Assembly (NCBI GenBank): GCA_023957235.1
Contig: JAMLHI010000001.1
Location: 124,001 to 188,000, forward strand
Direction of reading: 5' to 3'
DNA: 64,000 bases
Origin: Chitinophagales bacterium
GTDB lineage: Bacteria; Bacteroidota; Bacteroidia; Chitinophagales; JADIYW01
Shown: piece by piece, positions 46,315-56,549 of the stretch
Numbering within the stretch: the stretch's first letter is position 1
How the letters are laid out: every line of letters begins with the position of its first letter
Translations under genes and position numbers: made by a program
Notes under the pieces: model-generated
What the model saw: only the letters and a program-made list of their open reading frames with translations
Databases searched by the model: none
Told to the model about the DNA's origin: nothing

Positions 46315-46707
46315 TTAACGTTTACTGAACTGGAAGCTCTTACGGGCTTTCTTACGTCCAAATTTCTTACGCTCTACCATTCTAGGGTCACGAGTCAATA
46401 ATTTCTCTGTTTTAAGAGTTGGTTTGTTTTCTTCATTGATTTTCACCAAAGCACGAGAAACTCCCAAAGCAATAGCTTCAATCTGACCTTTAATCCCTCC
46501 TCCTTTTACATTGACTTTGACATCATATTGACCAACAGTATTTGTAATTTCAAAAGGTTGAGTCAATTTAATGGCTAAGTGTGGCACAGGAAAATAAACA
46601 TTTGATTCTTTGCCATTGACAGTCATCGCTCCTGTACCTGGCTTAAGATAAACTCTAGCAACAGAAGTCTTTCTTCTTCCTAAAGCATTCGTATAAGTAG
46701 TTGCCAT
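46315..46707 (-). CDS. rpsI: Ribosomal protein uS9
   Basis: Small-subunit protein S9, whose C-terminal tail reaches the P-site tRNA. The start NALGRRKTSVARVYL is typical, as is the end GRKKARKSFQFSKR. The length of 130 residues is normal. It lies 3 bp after rplM. Confidence 0.97.
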   Translation of the reverse strand: MATTYTNALGRRKTSVARVYLKPGTGAMTVNGKESNVYFPVPHLAIKLTQPFEITNTVGQYDVKVNVKGGGIKGQIEAIALGVSRALVKINEENKPTLKTEKLLTRDPRMVERKKFGRKKARKSFQFSKR

Positions 46708-46710
46708 TTC

Positions 46711-47157
46711 TTATTTAAATTTAATAATTTCAGGTTTTTGTGCAGCATAAGGATGCTCAGCACCTATACATACGTGCAATTTTTTATACATGGCTCTACC
46801 TAATCTTGTTCTAGGAAGCATGTGTCTAACAGCATTCTCAATAATAAATTCTGGCTTTTTTACTAAGGCTTCTTTTGGTGTCATAAAGCGTTGACCTCCA
46901 GGATATCCAGTGTGTCTGATATAGACTTTATCTTGTAATTTATTGCCAGTCAATACAATCTTTTCTGCATTGATAACAATTACATGATCACCAGTATCTA
47001 CATGTGGAGTATAGCTAGCTTTGTGCTTTCCTTGTAGAACCTTTGCAATTTCAGAGCTCAAACGACCTAAGGTCTGATTCTCTGCATCTACTACCAACCA
47101 TTTGCGCTCAACTGTCTGAGGGGTGGCTGATACCGTACGATAACTTAATGTATTCAC
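46711..47157 (-). CDS. rplM: Ribosomal protein uL13
   Basis: Large-subunit protein L13. WLVVDAENQTLGRLSSEIAKVLQGKHK and DHVIVINAEKIVLTG near the N-terminus and MLPRTRLGRAMYKKLHVC are diagnostic. The length of 148 residues is normal. It is the first gene of the minus-strand translation operon. Confidence 0.97.
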   Translation of the reverse strand: MNTLSYRTVSATPQTVERKWLVVDAENQTLGRLSSEIAKVLQGKHKASYTPHVDTGDHVIVINAEKIVLTGNKLQDKVYIRHTGYPGGQRFMTPKEALVKKPEFIIENAVRHMLPRTRLGRAMYKKLHVCIGAEHPYAAQKPEIIKFK

Positions 47158-47197
47158 GGAAATAATGGTTTTCTTTATCTAAATTAAAATTGGACTG

Positions 47198-47205
47198 CAA
47201 AGATA
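47198..47205 (-). promoter_or_regulatory. -7 element of the rplM operon
   Basis: TATCTTTG on the minus strand, 40 bp before the rplM start, fits TAnnTTTG. A TTTG lies 23 bp further upstream, longer than the usual spacing. Confidence 0.5.
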
Positions 47206-47304
47206 GTATTATTTTATATTGCTTGTTGCAAATCGAAAAAATTATTTTTAAAATTTTTAGTATCTAATTGATTATCAAATAAATTATGGCGCAAATATTT
47301 TTTT

Positions 47305-47479
47305 GTGAATGGTGAATGGGGAATAGTGAATAGTGAATAGTGAATGGTGAATGGGGAATAGTGAATAGTGAATAGTGAATGGTGAATAGTGAATAGTGAA
47401 TGGTGAATAGTAAATAGTGAATGGTGAATAGTAAATAGTGAATGGTGAATAGTAAATAGTGAATAGTGAATGGTGAATG
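47305..47479. repeat. Heptanucleotide tandem repeat, 25 copies
   Basis: Twenty-five 7-bp units, 175 bp in all, of consensus GTGAATR with a few GGGAATA and GTAAATA variants. The units never slip out of phase. It is a minisatellite-like tract between rplM and a family-B repeat block. The frame across it on the minus strand would give a FTIHYSL-type repetitive peptide, which I do not accept as a gene. Confidence 0.92.
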
Positions 47480-47483
47480 GAAG

Positions 47484-47745
47484 GATGTCATGCGTTCATT
47501 GAGTGCTTCGACAAAGGCTCAGCAACCACTTGTCGAAATGAGCATCTAAATAAAATACAGTCTAGGAATGAGACCCTTACAGGGTGACAGTGAGGGACTA
47601 TAATTATACCAAAATGTCATGCGTTCATTGAGTGCTTCGACAAAGGCTCAGCAACCACTTGTCGAAATGAGCATCTATATAGAATACAGTCTAGGAATGA
47701 GACCCTTACGCTTCGGAAGGTGGTACAGTGAGTTTATCGAACTGC
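47484..47745. repeat. Dispersed intergenic repeats, family B, two copies
   Basis: Two copies of a unit beginning ATGTCATGCGTTCATTGAGT and carrying GCTTCGACAAAGGCTCAG, at about 47486 and 47613. The ends TACAGTCTAGGAATGAGACC match the 41.7-42.7 kb island. Confidence 0.85.
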
Positions 47746-47784
47746 TCAGCGACGGCAGGGCGGCACCCATACAAATACATCATC

Positions 47785-47816
47785 AAAAAAATAGGCTGTC
47801 CAAAAAGACAGCCTAT
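47785..47816 (-). terminator. Terminator of the giant type IX protein gene
   Basis: The 10-bp stem ATAGGCTGTC (47791-47800) / GACAGCCTAT (47807-47816) has a 6-nt loop. On the minus strand it is followed by six or more T residues. It lies 26 bp after the stop codon. Confidence 0.88.
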
Positions 47817-47842
47817 TTAAATATTAAAAGCTAGTATCTCAC

Positions 47843-50800
47843 TTACTGTTTCACCACTTTTGCATCAAATTCTTTACCATTGATATCGGTGAATGAGATA
47901 ATATAAGTTGCTGCTGGATAATCTCCAAGGCTCAATTTGACACGATTGACACCAGCTGCCAAATCTACTTCTTTATTTCCCATCACTTTGCCGTTCATAT
48001 CCAGAATACGGATATTGACATGTTGATTGGTTTTGGAGATAATAGTAGCTTCTACTGGACCATCTGTCGGATTAGGATGTAGTGATACAAATCCTTCTCC
48101 TGCTTTAGCCACATTCAACTCTACTTGAATAATTCTTGAATAATGGTGTGTCGCATCAAAATCCACTTGTTTCAATCTGTAGTAATTAACACCTGTGAAA
48201 GGTTCATTATCCCACAATTGGTACTGATGTGGATCGCTGGTCGTACCATGACCTTTCACATTGCCTATAGCTGTCCAATTCTGAGCATCGGTACTTTTTT
48301 CAACGATGAAATAATCATTATTCAATTCGGAGGCAGTCTCCCAATTCAACAAGACCTTATCTTCTATCAATGTACCAGTGAAGTGTACGAGTGTAATAGG
48401 CAATACATTAATATCTAGACTGACTCTTACCGCGATACCTCCACCAGAGAATCCATTCCAAGCGACTTCAACAAAGTGTGTACCCATCATGTCACCAACA
48501 CCACCATAAGGCAAACTTGTTAACAGATGTCCGATATACACAAAATTATTGATGGTAGTCGGCTGAATATCGGTAGTGGATGAGTTCACAGGCACATTAA
48601 ATCCTGTAACTGGTCCAGCAACAAACTGGGAATTATCAGTATTCTTAAATACTTGAGTAGCTCCTCTCGACAATGGAACTCCACATGTCCCAGTATAAAG
48701 CGATCTCCATGCATCTGCTCTAGCTTCCGTAGCAGCTTGCTCTGCTTGTTTGAATAAGAATCTTGTCTTGACAAAGCCATTCAGGGCACCTGAAATCACT
48801 CTTACATTCCAATATCTCGGCATCACAAAATTGGCTTCACAAGCTCCCAAATCTTGAGCAAAGAACACATCATCTTGTGTAGTCGGATTGGGTGTGACTG
48901 TAATATCTACTTCAGCAGTGAATAAAGATGTATTTGCACCTGGCACGGCACTCGGCTGTTTTTGAATCGCAAAAAGATATTCATACGGTTTGGCAGTTGT
49001 AGCATACCAAGTCCAACCAGCTGTATCTACACACACTTCAACAGCAGTAGTAGTCGCTCCATCAGGTGCATAGACAGTATAAGCAGGAGTAGAAGTACAA
49101 AGACAAGTATCTATTACTGTTACTGCTTTGGACACTGCAGCTGTATTTGTACATGGTGCTGGAGCTTCGGCTCTAACATAATAGATAATATTCGAAGTAG
49201 GTGTATGAGTGAATATGCCTGTAGCGTTGCTTGCTATTTGTGTCCCGCCACTTGTAGGGTCACCATTATATAAGACCCATTGCGCTCCTGCACCTAAAGA
49301 TCCACCGTGTTGCGTAATCGTAACAGCCTCTCCATCACACACCATATCTGGAGCTGTAATAGAATCTGGAGCAACAGATGGCTCTACTATCGTTACTGTT
49401 ATAGGTGTAGGAATAGATTGACCGCATCTATTGATGATACGCACATAATAAGTCGTTGTCGCAGAAGGAGTTGGAATCTTTATCGTACGATAGGTCATCA
49501 AGGTATCTCCTTTCGGATTGCCTTTGTTACCGATATAAATCGGTGTAGGGCTTAAAGTATCAGGATCTGCATCATAGAAATAAAACTTACCATCGTTGCC
49601 GAGATTACCTCCCCATACTTGCAAAGAAATAGAGTCCGGAGCGGAAGCATCATTGCAAATCAAAGTATCAGAAGCTCGCAAGGAATCTTGCTGTACAAAT
49701 GGTATCACAGTAATCACTGTTTTTCGCTGCCAGGCACCTGAATACGTCTCTTTATTGGATGCCGCTCTAAAAGCAGCATCTGAGAAGCATCGTCCTACTA
49801 AGTTGACAAAATAAGTAGTCGTAGAATCAATAATCGTCTGTATCTGCGAGAAAGGAGGACGTTTAGTGATGATGGTATCTCCTGTAATAGTATCTATTGT
49901 TGCTACAGCCACACTATCTCCCGTATAAGAAGTATATTGCATGAACTGAGGTATATCCCCTAGCGGTGCTCTAAAACAAGCAGCAGATGTAATCAATAGT
50001 GGATTAGTACAAGTATTTCTAGTACAGAAGTTACCTGGACCAGTCCTATTATTGTAAGGACCTCCTTTCAGGCTGTACCAAGCATAGTTACTCTTGTTTT
50101 TGGCTTTTGTAGTGCCAATCGAATCTGTAGGCATCTCAAGAGTAATCACAGTACCCGGACACACCGTATCAGGAGCTATCATCATACAAGTTCCTTGATA
50201 ATCAGTAAAACTGTTTAATCCATTTGCTAAAATATTACACCAAGCCGTGGGTTGTGTAGGAGAACATAGTCCCCAATTTTGATCTCTACTGTAGATTAAA
50301 GAATAGACCTCATTGCTAGTATCTCTACATACGAAATCTCCAGGTGCCATAGAAACGATACGTCTGAAATAGACTTTCCCTGGATCGAGATTGCCCGGTG
50401 TCTGATTAAATACATTTGTAGCAGCACTATAATTAAAAAATGCAGTACCTATATCTGGATCCCAACTCTCCGCTACTGCTCCAGTCCCTTCATAAGCACC
50501 AGATGTGGTAGGCCAGCCTGCTAAGACATTGGTCCAAGTATTATTGACTAAAATCTGCCATTGGTAGTAATAAGTAGTCGGGTCACTCGGTCCTATAGGT
50601 GTATTACCCAACATATTGCCAATGTCCACATTATTTGCTGTCACATTACCAGAGTTACGAGTAGGAAGTGGTTGTGTGGTACAATCAGCAGTGGGTGGTA
50701 CCGGGAAGTCAATAAAATTGTTGCTGAAATTATCTTTCACTATGATAGTACGGATATTGGAAGTATCAGAACAGAACAGCGTAGAAGATGAAACAATTCT

Positions 50801-53800
50801 ATAAAAGCGATAGGTTCCATTTCCACTGAACACTGGAGGAAGATATTTTTCATTGACCTCTCCTGGCAAGGCGGTAAATGCCCCTCCATTGGTACTCTGA
50901 TACCATTGGAACTGCCAATTACCTCCCGGTTCATGCGCTGGCAATGGGAAAGAAGGATGAGTCTCCAAGGTATCCACTTGACCTATATTACATATATAGA
51001 CAGTATCTGCGCTTATAGGATTAGTATTGATGACATTGGTGATTTTAGGATTGACTAAAATGGTATCATAAACTGGAATAGACCATCCACAACAATTATC
51101 TCTCACTCTATATCTCACCTGATAAGTCACCGGAGCTCCACCATTATTTGGAGGCAATGACAATCCACTAGGATTGGCTACTCCATGCAACTCAATAGCT
51201 GGAATAGGGCCAGTATAAATACCAGACACGGTTGTCTTTTGAATCACCCACTCATGGTCAATAGGATTGGCCATACCAGGGGTCGAAGTCAAAGAGAAAG
51301 TAGTTCCGGAACAGAGTTTATCAGGGACAGTGATTGTAGGAGCTGGTCGTTCATATCTGATATATAATTGATTTTGATAGATACCGCCCGGTATAGTAAT
51401 CAGATTTTTAGGTCCCAAAAAGCCCGAAGGGACATAAACAAACTTAGGATTGGCACTACCACTAATTGTAGAAGACAGATTATCTCTAATATCATTATAA
51501 GGCAATACATTTTGAGGTATCAAATTTCCCCAGTTTGTTGTATTTTTTGTGATAGTCAATTTAGAATTGGTACAACCAGATGAATAATCAGATTCTACTC
51601 TATCAGGCGGATACGGGCCATCAGGAATATCTTTCACGAAAGTAGAGGATGGATTGATATACTCAGCCATATTCGAACCACTGACACCGCCAGGAGCTCC
51701 TTGACCACCTTGACCACCCATACCCCCTTGACCACCATCTCCTGCAAGTGTCACCTCTCCTGGATATCCTGGATTGCCAGGCGCACCCAATCCTCCAAAT
51801 GGAGCTGTTGGATTGGTTACAACAGATAAAAAGTTACGATTGGTCCCAGCACTCGTGCCACTGATCCACAGTCCAAATGCCCCACCACTACCAAATCCAG
51901 GTCTTCCGCCAAAGCCGCCGACACCGCCCCAGCCACCGATATAAGAAGCGTTTCCGCCACCGCCACCACCGCCACCGCCGCCGCCGCCACGGTTAGCCAT
52001 ATTCTGACCTTTAGGTGTGTAATAAGCCATTGGTGTCAAATCAGTCAATACTAATCCCGCATCTGTCAGAATAGGATCAGCATTATCCATACCAGTAGTA
52101 CCATTCGTATCAAAGGCACCACCTACACCTCGGTTAACTCCATTATTAACAATGGCAGCACCACCAGGTGTATTTATTGCCCCTTGATTACCACCAGCTC
52201 TATTGCCACAAATATTACCATAATAAGGAGGACCAGCAGTACAAGGATCGATAGAACTGGTATCGCCAGATGAGCCAACACCTGCCTGTCCTGCAGTAGC
52301 AATGACATTGATGATACGGAATCCGCTAGAATTATTGATATGAATGGCATAATTGCTCAGACCTCGACCTTTTATAGTAGGGGAATATACATCCCTATCG
52401 GGAGCATCTCCTGTCGTGATTTTCAAATCTTGGATCGTCCAATTATTGCCTATAGATCTAAATCCAATTACATGAACGCGAGCAGGATCGATTTGCTCTA
52501 TAATATTACTGGTGATATCGGTTACTGCATCAGATCGCTTGACCCAAATATTTTCACCCAAGACTGGATCAAATACTTCTACATAGCCCCCTTCAGCGAC
52601 CAAGCTATCTCTCATGACTAAAGCTGTAGTCCCTGAGAGGGTATAATTGCCAGCCAAAATCTTGATATGCCTAATGGTATTGGATGGAAGAGCTGTTACT
52701 TGAGCAAATGCCTCTTCTAAAGTATAAGGTCTGTTGATAGTACCTATACCCGTACCTGGTGTTGCCAGATGAGAGGCATATAACACCCCTGTCACACCAG
52801 CACAGCCCGGATCTTCTGTCTGAAAATAACAAGTCGTTGTATAATTGGTAGCTGTCGGACAGGTATCTGTTACCACAGTAGTCATCGTTACAGAGACATT
52901 AGTCGGAGAGGTATTAGGGAAAGACAAGGTTGTTGACCAAGGAGAACCCACTGGCACAGCAGGGTTGACTGTCCCTCCACTAGAAGCCCAAGTATATCTC
53001 ACTCCCGGTATAGGGGTAGAACCAGGAGCAGGAGGCAGGACAGGCTGCAGAACGATAGTAGCACCTGCTCTCACCTTGGTAGGAGAGCCAGCAGTACCAC
53101 AAGCCAACACTCCGGCATCTATCGGTACAATGATACTGTCCAAAACTGTGACACGGGTACATTGGGTATAGGCTTCAGCAAATTTTTCACCATTCTGAGT
53201 TTGACTTCCAGGTCCATTTCTATTGAAGACTTTCAGACGATACACTCTCGTACCAGTAAATGTACCGGTATTAAATCCGGTAGGGCAGATACCCCCTTGA
53301 GCAGCAGGAACATCTATCCATGTTGTGCCAGTAGGAGGACAAGCAGGTCCCGCCGGTGTATTGACAACGGCATATTGCCATTGATAAAAAGTAGAATTGG
53401 CAGAGCCAGTCACATTCATGTGGTGAGTTGCTCCCGGACAAATAATGACATCTCTAGGGCCATCTACCGTGCCTGCTATAGGATTGGGAATACTCCAGCG
53501 ATATTTCAGACGTGCAATATGACTTTGCATCCTACTGCCAGAAAGATGAATAGGCACATAAAGATAATTGTCCGTATTAGGAGGGCTATTCCTCCAATTA
53601 ATAGTACCGGAAGCTGTTCTTATATTATCATTATCACTAGAGCTAATTTTTGCCAATTCATTTATCGGCCATATCGGCCATACACAAAATCCCCCTAACC
53701 AAGAAGGTGCTTTCGTATCACAACAATCAGGCTTGCCATCGTACACAAGGCATCGTGTACAAGAAGTAGGAGCGTCCGTACCACAATCACTCTCCCATGA

Positions 53801-55300
53801 TTCTATTCTATAACTGAACACATTGGCATCTGTATTTGAGCCATTAAATGTTCTATTCAATAATAGCACATTGGTATTGATCCAATCTGGTTTGTCTTGA
53901 GTGGTTTTGACAGTCGCTGCATAGCCCGGTTCACCAGTAAACTGACTATCCCAAGCTTTGGCTCTGATATATTTCTCTTCGTCTTTGGTCGCTAACTGTG
54001 GACCGACAGGCACATCATTACAATCATTAGAAATAAAGCCAAAAACATCACCCAATACCGGAATATCGAGTCCATCATGGTCAGAATCAGTAAAATATCC
54101 ATCCAAGCTCACTTTCAGATTAATATTATTCATATCATCATAGTGGTCAGCACAGAGCTGTGCTTGATTTTTTACAGTAGCAGACCCCGGCTCATTAAAG
54201 CCAGATTGTGGTCCTACCCAGCTCCAACGATGAGCAAACACGAGTATATATCCCTCTCCATTGCCCATACCCCATATACCATCATCTACGTTGTCTGTTA
54301 CTTTCAATTTTTGAGTGGCAAAATAACCTACCTCACCCGGAGGGGTCCCTCTGAAATATACGGGATCTCCATTAAAATTATTTTTACCTGCCCAAGAATC
54401 ATCATAGTCAGAAATACCTATTAAAGACGCTACAATATTGACTAAGTTCAATGGGTCTAGTTCCCAACCAAAGAGATTGATACAAGCACCAATACCTGCC
54501 CCCCAAGCCAAGCCAGTCACCCCCATAGAGTCCACTATCAAAGCCGTCATGATGATATCATAAGGGAAAATATTCTTCCTTCCTTCATAATATTGAGGTA
54601 ATCCAAAAGTCGTTTTACATCCTACCCCACCGATATTCATCACTGCCTCACTTCCACTCAAATCGGCATCTGATTCGAAGGCATCTAAAAGTTGCCACTG
54701 ATATCTGTCGGGTGCCTTTCCTCCTGAAAAAGTACGATTGAACAATAAATATCCATAAGTAGCAGGCGTGTTCATCCCAACAGGTCTTGCAAAACCATCC
54801 ACAGTGGCAGGATAAGCATTAGGAGCGGCATCAGGTGTGCCTGCTGCCATATAAACACTCCCCGGATTGAGGGGCATTGTCGTTCTAGGAAAAGTAGAAG
54901 GTCTGAATGGGAAGAAGGGATTTTGAAGTCTAAATGCACCATCATCGACTCTCCAAAAACGTTGACTCTTTCCTTTTACCCTAAATCTCATATCCTGAGG
55001 ATACATGTTATTGATTAAGTTAAAAGGCGGGAAATTATCCATTTGAAAGCCCGTACCATTAGCTGCGCGAATACGTAAATTATTAAAAACAAACTTGGTA
55101 GGCCCCGTCAGTACATTCTCACTACAGTTGGCATCCGAATAGACCGCATGCAACCATACTTCCAGCTTCATATCTGCATCATTGAACACTTCACTTTGTG
55201 CATGAGCAGCTCGACCCCACAAGACTAATGACATTAAAAGCATTAGTTTGGAAATCTTGACAATAAAACCGTTCAAACAATTGGGTATATATTTTTTCAT
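47843..55300 (-). CDS. Giant secreted multidomain protein with type IX sorting domain
   Basis: The product has 2485 residues. A signal peptide (about 1-35, ending AHA) is followed by a long extracellular part with no catalytic motif that I recognise. A segment near 840-1090 looks like a parallel beta-helix (INRPYTLEEAFAQV, IKILAGNYTLSG, WTIQDLKITTG). A Gly-rich block with a run of 12 Gly lies near 1100, and Ig/PKD-like beta-sandwiches follow with repeated patterns such as TTTYYVRIINRCG and NIIYYVRAEA. The C-terminus (about 2400-2485) is a type IX domain: VSLHPNPTDGPVEATI, then YIISFTDINGKEF. It is exported by the Por system and is probably an adhesin or cell-surface matrix protein. Confidence 0.88.
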   Translation of the reverse strand: MKKYIPNCLNGFIVKISKLMLLMSLVLWGRAAHAQSEVFNDADMKLEVWLHAVYSDANCSENVLTGPTKFVFNNLRIRAANGTGFQMDNFPPFNLINNMYPQDMRFRVKGKSQRFWRVDDGAFRLQNPFFPFRPSTFPRTTMPLNPGSVYMAAGTPDAAPNAYPATVDGFARPVGMNTPATYGYLLFNRTFSGGKAPDRYQWQLLDAFESDADLSGSEAVMNIGGVGCKTTFGLPQYYEGRKNIFPYDIIMTALIVDSMGVTGLAWGAGIGACINLFGWELDPLNLVNIVASLIGISDYDDSWAGKNNFNGDPVYFRGTPPGEVGYFATQKLKVTDNVDDGIWGMGNGEGYILVFAHRWSWVGPQSGFNEPGSATVKNQAQLCADHYDDMNNINLKVSLDGYFTDSDHDGLDIPVLGDVFGFISNDCNDVPVGPQLATKDEEKYIRAKAWDSQFTGEPGYAATVKTTQDKPDWINTNVLLLNRTFNGSNTDANVFSYRIESWESDCGTDAPTSCTRCLVYDGKPDCCDTKAPSWLGGFCVWPIWPINELAKISSSDNDNIRTASGTINWRNSPPNTDNYLYVPIHLSGSRMQSHIARLKYRWSIPNPIAGTVDGPRDVIICPGATHHMNVTGSANSTFYQWQYAVVNTPAGPACPPTGTTWIDVPAAQGGICPTGFNTGTFTGTRVYRLKVFNRNGPGSQTQNGEKFAEAYTQCTRVTVLDSIIVPIDAGVLACGTAGSPTKVRAGATIVLQPVLPPAPGSTPIPGVRYTWASSGGTVNPAVPVGSPWSTTLSFPNTSPTNVSVTMTTVVTDTCPTATNYTTTCYFQTEDPGCAGVTGVLYASHLATPGTGIGTINRPYTLEEAFAQVTALPSNTIRHIKILAGNYTLSGTTALVMRDSLVAEGGYVEVFDPVLGENIWVKRSDAVTDITSNIIEQIDPARVHVIGFRSIGNNWTIQDLKITTGDAPDRDVYSPTIKGRGLSNYAIHINNSSGFRIINVIATAGQAGVGSSGDTSSIDPCTAGPPYYGNICGNRAGGNQGAINTPGGAAIVNNGVNRGVGGAFDTNGTTGMDNADPILTDAGLVLTDLTPMAYYTPKGQNMANRGGGGGGGGGGGGNASYIGGWGGVGGFGGRPGFGSGGAFGLWISGTSAGTNRNFLSVVTNPTAPFGGLGAPGNPGYPGEVTLAGDGGQGGMGGQGGQGAPGGVSGSNMAEYINPSSTFVKDIPDGPYPPDRVESDYSSGCTNSKLTITKNTTNWGNLIPQNVLPYNDIRDNLSSTISGSANPKFVYVPSGFLGPKNLITIPGGIYQNQLYIRYERPAPTITVPDKLCSGTTFSLTSTPGMANPIDHEWVIQKTTVSGIYTGPIPAIELHGVANPSGLSLPPNNGGAPVTYQVRYRVRDNCCGWSIPVYDTILVNPKITNVINTNPISADTVYICNIGQVDTLETHPSFPLPAHEPGGNWQFQWYQSTNGGAFTALPGEVNEKYLPPVFSGNGTYRFYRIVSSSTLFCSDTSNIRTIIVKDNFSNNFIDFPVPPTADCTTQPLPTRNSGNVTANNVDIGNMLGNTPIGPSDPTTYYYQWQILVNNTWTNVLAGWPTTSGAYEGTGAVAESWDPDIGTAFFNYSAATNVFNQTPGNLDPGKVYFRRIVSMAPGDFVCRDTSNEVYSLIYSRDQNWGLCSPTQPTAWCNILANGLNSFTDYQGTCMMIAPDTVCPGTVITLEMPTDSIGTTKAKNKSNYAWYSLKGGPYNNRTGPGNFCTRNTCTNPLLITSAACFRAPLGDIPQFMQYTSYTGDSVAVATIDTITGDTIITKRPPFSQIQTIIDSTTTYFVNLVGRCFSDAAFRAASNKETYSGAWQRKTVITVIPFVQQDSLRASDTLICNDASAPDSISLQVWGGNLGNDGKFYFYDADPDTLSPTPIYIGNKGNPKGDTLMTYRTIKIPTPSATTTYYVRIINRCGQSIPTPITVTIVEPSVAPDSITAPDMVCDGEAVTITQHGGSLGAGAQWVLYNGDPTSGGTQIASNATGIFTHTPTSNIIYYVRAEAPAPCTNTAAVSKAVTVIDTCLCTSTPAYTVYAPDGATTTAVEVCVDTAGWTWYATTAKPYEYLFAIQKQPSAVPGANTSLFTAEVDITVTPNPTTQDDVFFAQDLGACEANFVMPRYWNVRVISGALNGFVKTRFLFKQAEQAATEARADAWRSLYTGTCGVPLSRGATQVFKNTDNSQFVAGPVTGFNVPVNSSTTDIQPTTINNFVYIGHLLTSLPYGGVGDMMGTHFVEVAWNGFSGGGIAVRVSLDINVLPITLVHFTGTLIEDKVLLNWETASELNNDYFIVEKSTDAQNWTAIGNVKGHGTTSDPHQYQLWDNEPFTGVNYYRLKQVDFDATHHYSRIIQVELNVAKAGEGFVSLHPNPTDGPVEATIISKTNQHVNIRILDMNGKVMGNKEVDLAAGVNRVKLSLGDYPAATYIISFTDINGKEFDAKVVKQ

Positions 55301-55366
55301 AAGCCTCTTTATTAAAAAAATGTCAGATAGTTATTTCTCCACACCAATTCACCCTGACAGTTAACC

Positions 55367-55374
55367 CAAAGTTA
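55367..55374 (-). promoter_or_regulatory. -7 element upstream of the giant type IX gene
   Basis: TAACTTTG on the minus strand fits TAnnTTTG and lies 66 bp before the start codon. No matching -33 element was seen. Confidence 0.4.
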
Positions 55375-55459
55375 AATAAATATTTTCAAATCTGTAATAT
55401 TTTTAACAGAAAAGGAAAAAGAAAATATTTTAGGGGGATAGAGTAAGGGAGAGTAAAGT

Positions 55460-56480
55460 AGTTTTGTAGTCCCGTCATTTCGAAACGCAACGCAGTGGAG
55501 TGAGAAATCTCTAAGATTAACAACGTTCCGAAAAGAGATCTCTCCCTTTGGTCGAGATGACGGTGTTCATGAAAGGAGTGTTGAGAAATGAGATGTTCAA
55601 TCAAAACGTCATTTCGAAACGCAACGCAGTGGAGTGAGAAATCTCTATGATTTACAGTGTTCCCAAAGAGATCTCTCCCTTTGGTCGAGATGACGGCGTT
55701 CATGAACAGTGTTCCTCAAAGAGACTCCTCCTATCGTCGGAGTGACGGTGTTCAGGAAGGGAGTATTGAGTAGTTTTGTAATCCCGTCATTTCGACGAGG
55801 CACGAGGAGAAATCTCTTAGATTAACAGCATTCCAAAAAGAGATCTCTCCCTTTGGTCGAGATGACGGTGTTCATGAACAGTGTTCCCAAAAGAGACTCC
55901 TCCTATCGTCGGAGTGACGGCGTTCAGGAATGGAGTGTTGAGAAATGAGATGTTCAATTTGTCCCTTTGACGGTTCGAGCATCTCGACAGGTGCTACAGT
56001 GAGTTTATCGAACTGCTCGATGACCAAGCCACACCGTCGAGTAATGCTCGGTCATTGAGGTTCTCGTCCGGTCATTGAGGTTCTCGAAATGACCACTCAC
56101 AAAATGACGGTTCGAGTATTTCGGCAAGCTCAATAACCATGCCTCACCATCCAGTCATTAAGGATAGGGCATAACGAACTTTTGAAAACGTCATTTCGAC
56201 GAGGCACGAGGAGAAATCTTTAAGATTAATAACGTACCCCAAAAGAGATCTCTCCCTTTGGTCGAGATGACGGTGTTCAGGAAAGGAGTGTTGAGTAGTT
56301 TTATAGTCCCGTCATTTCGACGAGGCACGAGGAGAATTGAAAATCAGCGGAGCTAAATCTCTAAGAATTTCAACGTTCCGAAAAGAGATCTCTCCCTTTG
56401 GTCGAGATGACGGCGTTCAGGAACAGTGTTCCCAAAGAGACTCCTCCTATCGTCGGAGTGACGGCGTTCAGGAAAAAAAC
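55460..56480. repeat. Dispersed intergenic repeat island, family A (largest after 13.8 kb)
   Basis: About ten modules in tandem. A complete unit, for example 55786-55866, starts GTCATTTCGAC and ends GTCGAGATGAC, with GAGAAATCTC and GAGATCTCTC inside, so it is an imperfect inverted repeat of about 80 bp. Alternating modules with GACTCCTCCTATCGTCGG follow. I see no gene between 55301 and 56549. Confidence 0.88.
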
Positions 56481-56549
56481 TATCTTATCGAATAATAGTT
56501 TAACGATAAATAACCACTATAATCCATCAGAAGTCGCTAAATTTAATCT

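Noticed and set aside
47264-47491. 75-residue minus-strand frame over the heptamer tract
   Set aside because: It encodes only the repeated FTIHYSL peptide of the tandem repeat.
48143-54424. Many plus-strand frames of 60-178 residues opposite the giant type IX gene
   Set aside because: They are antisense shadows of one long coding frame with a signal peptide and a type IX domain. None has a recognisable domain.
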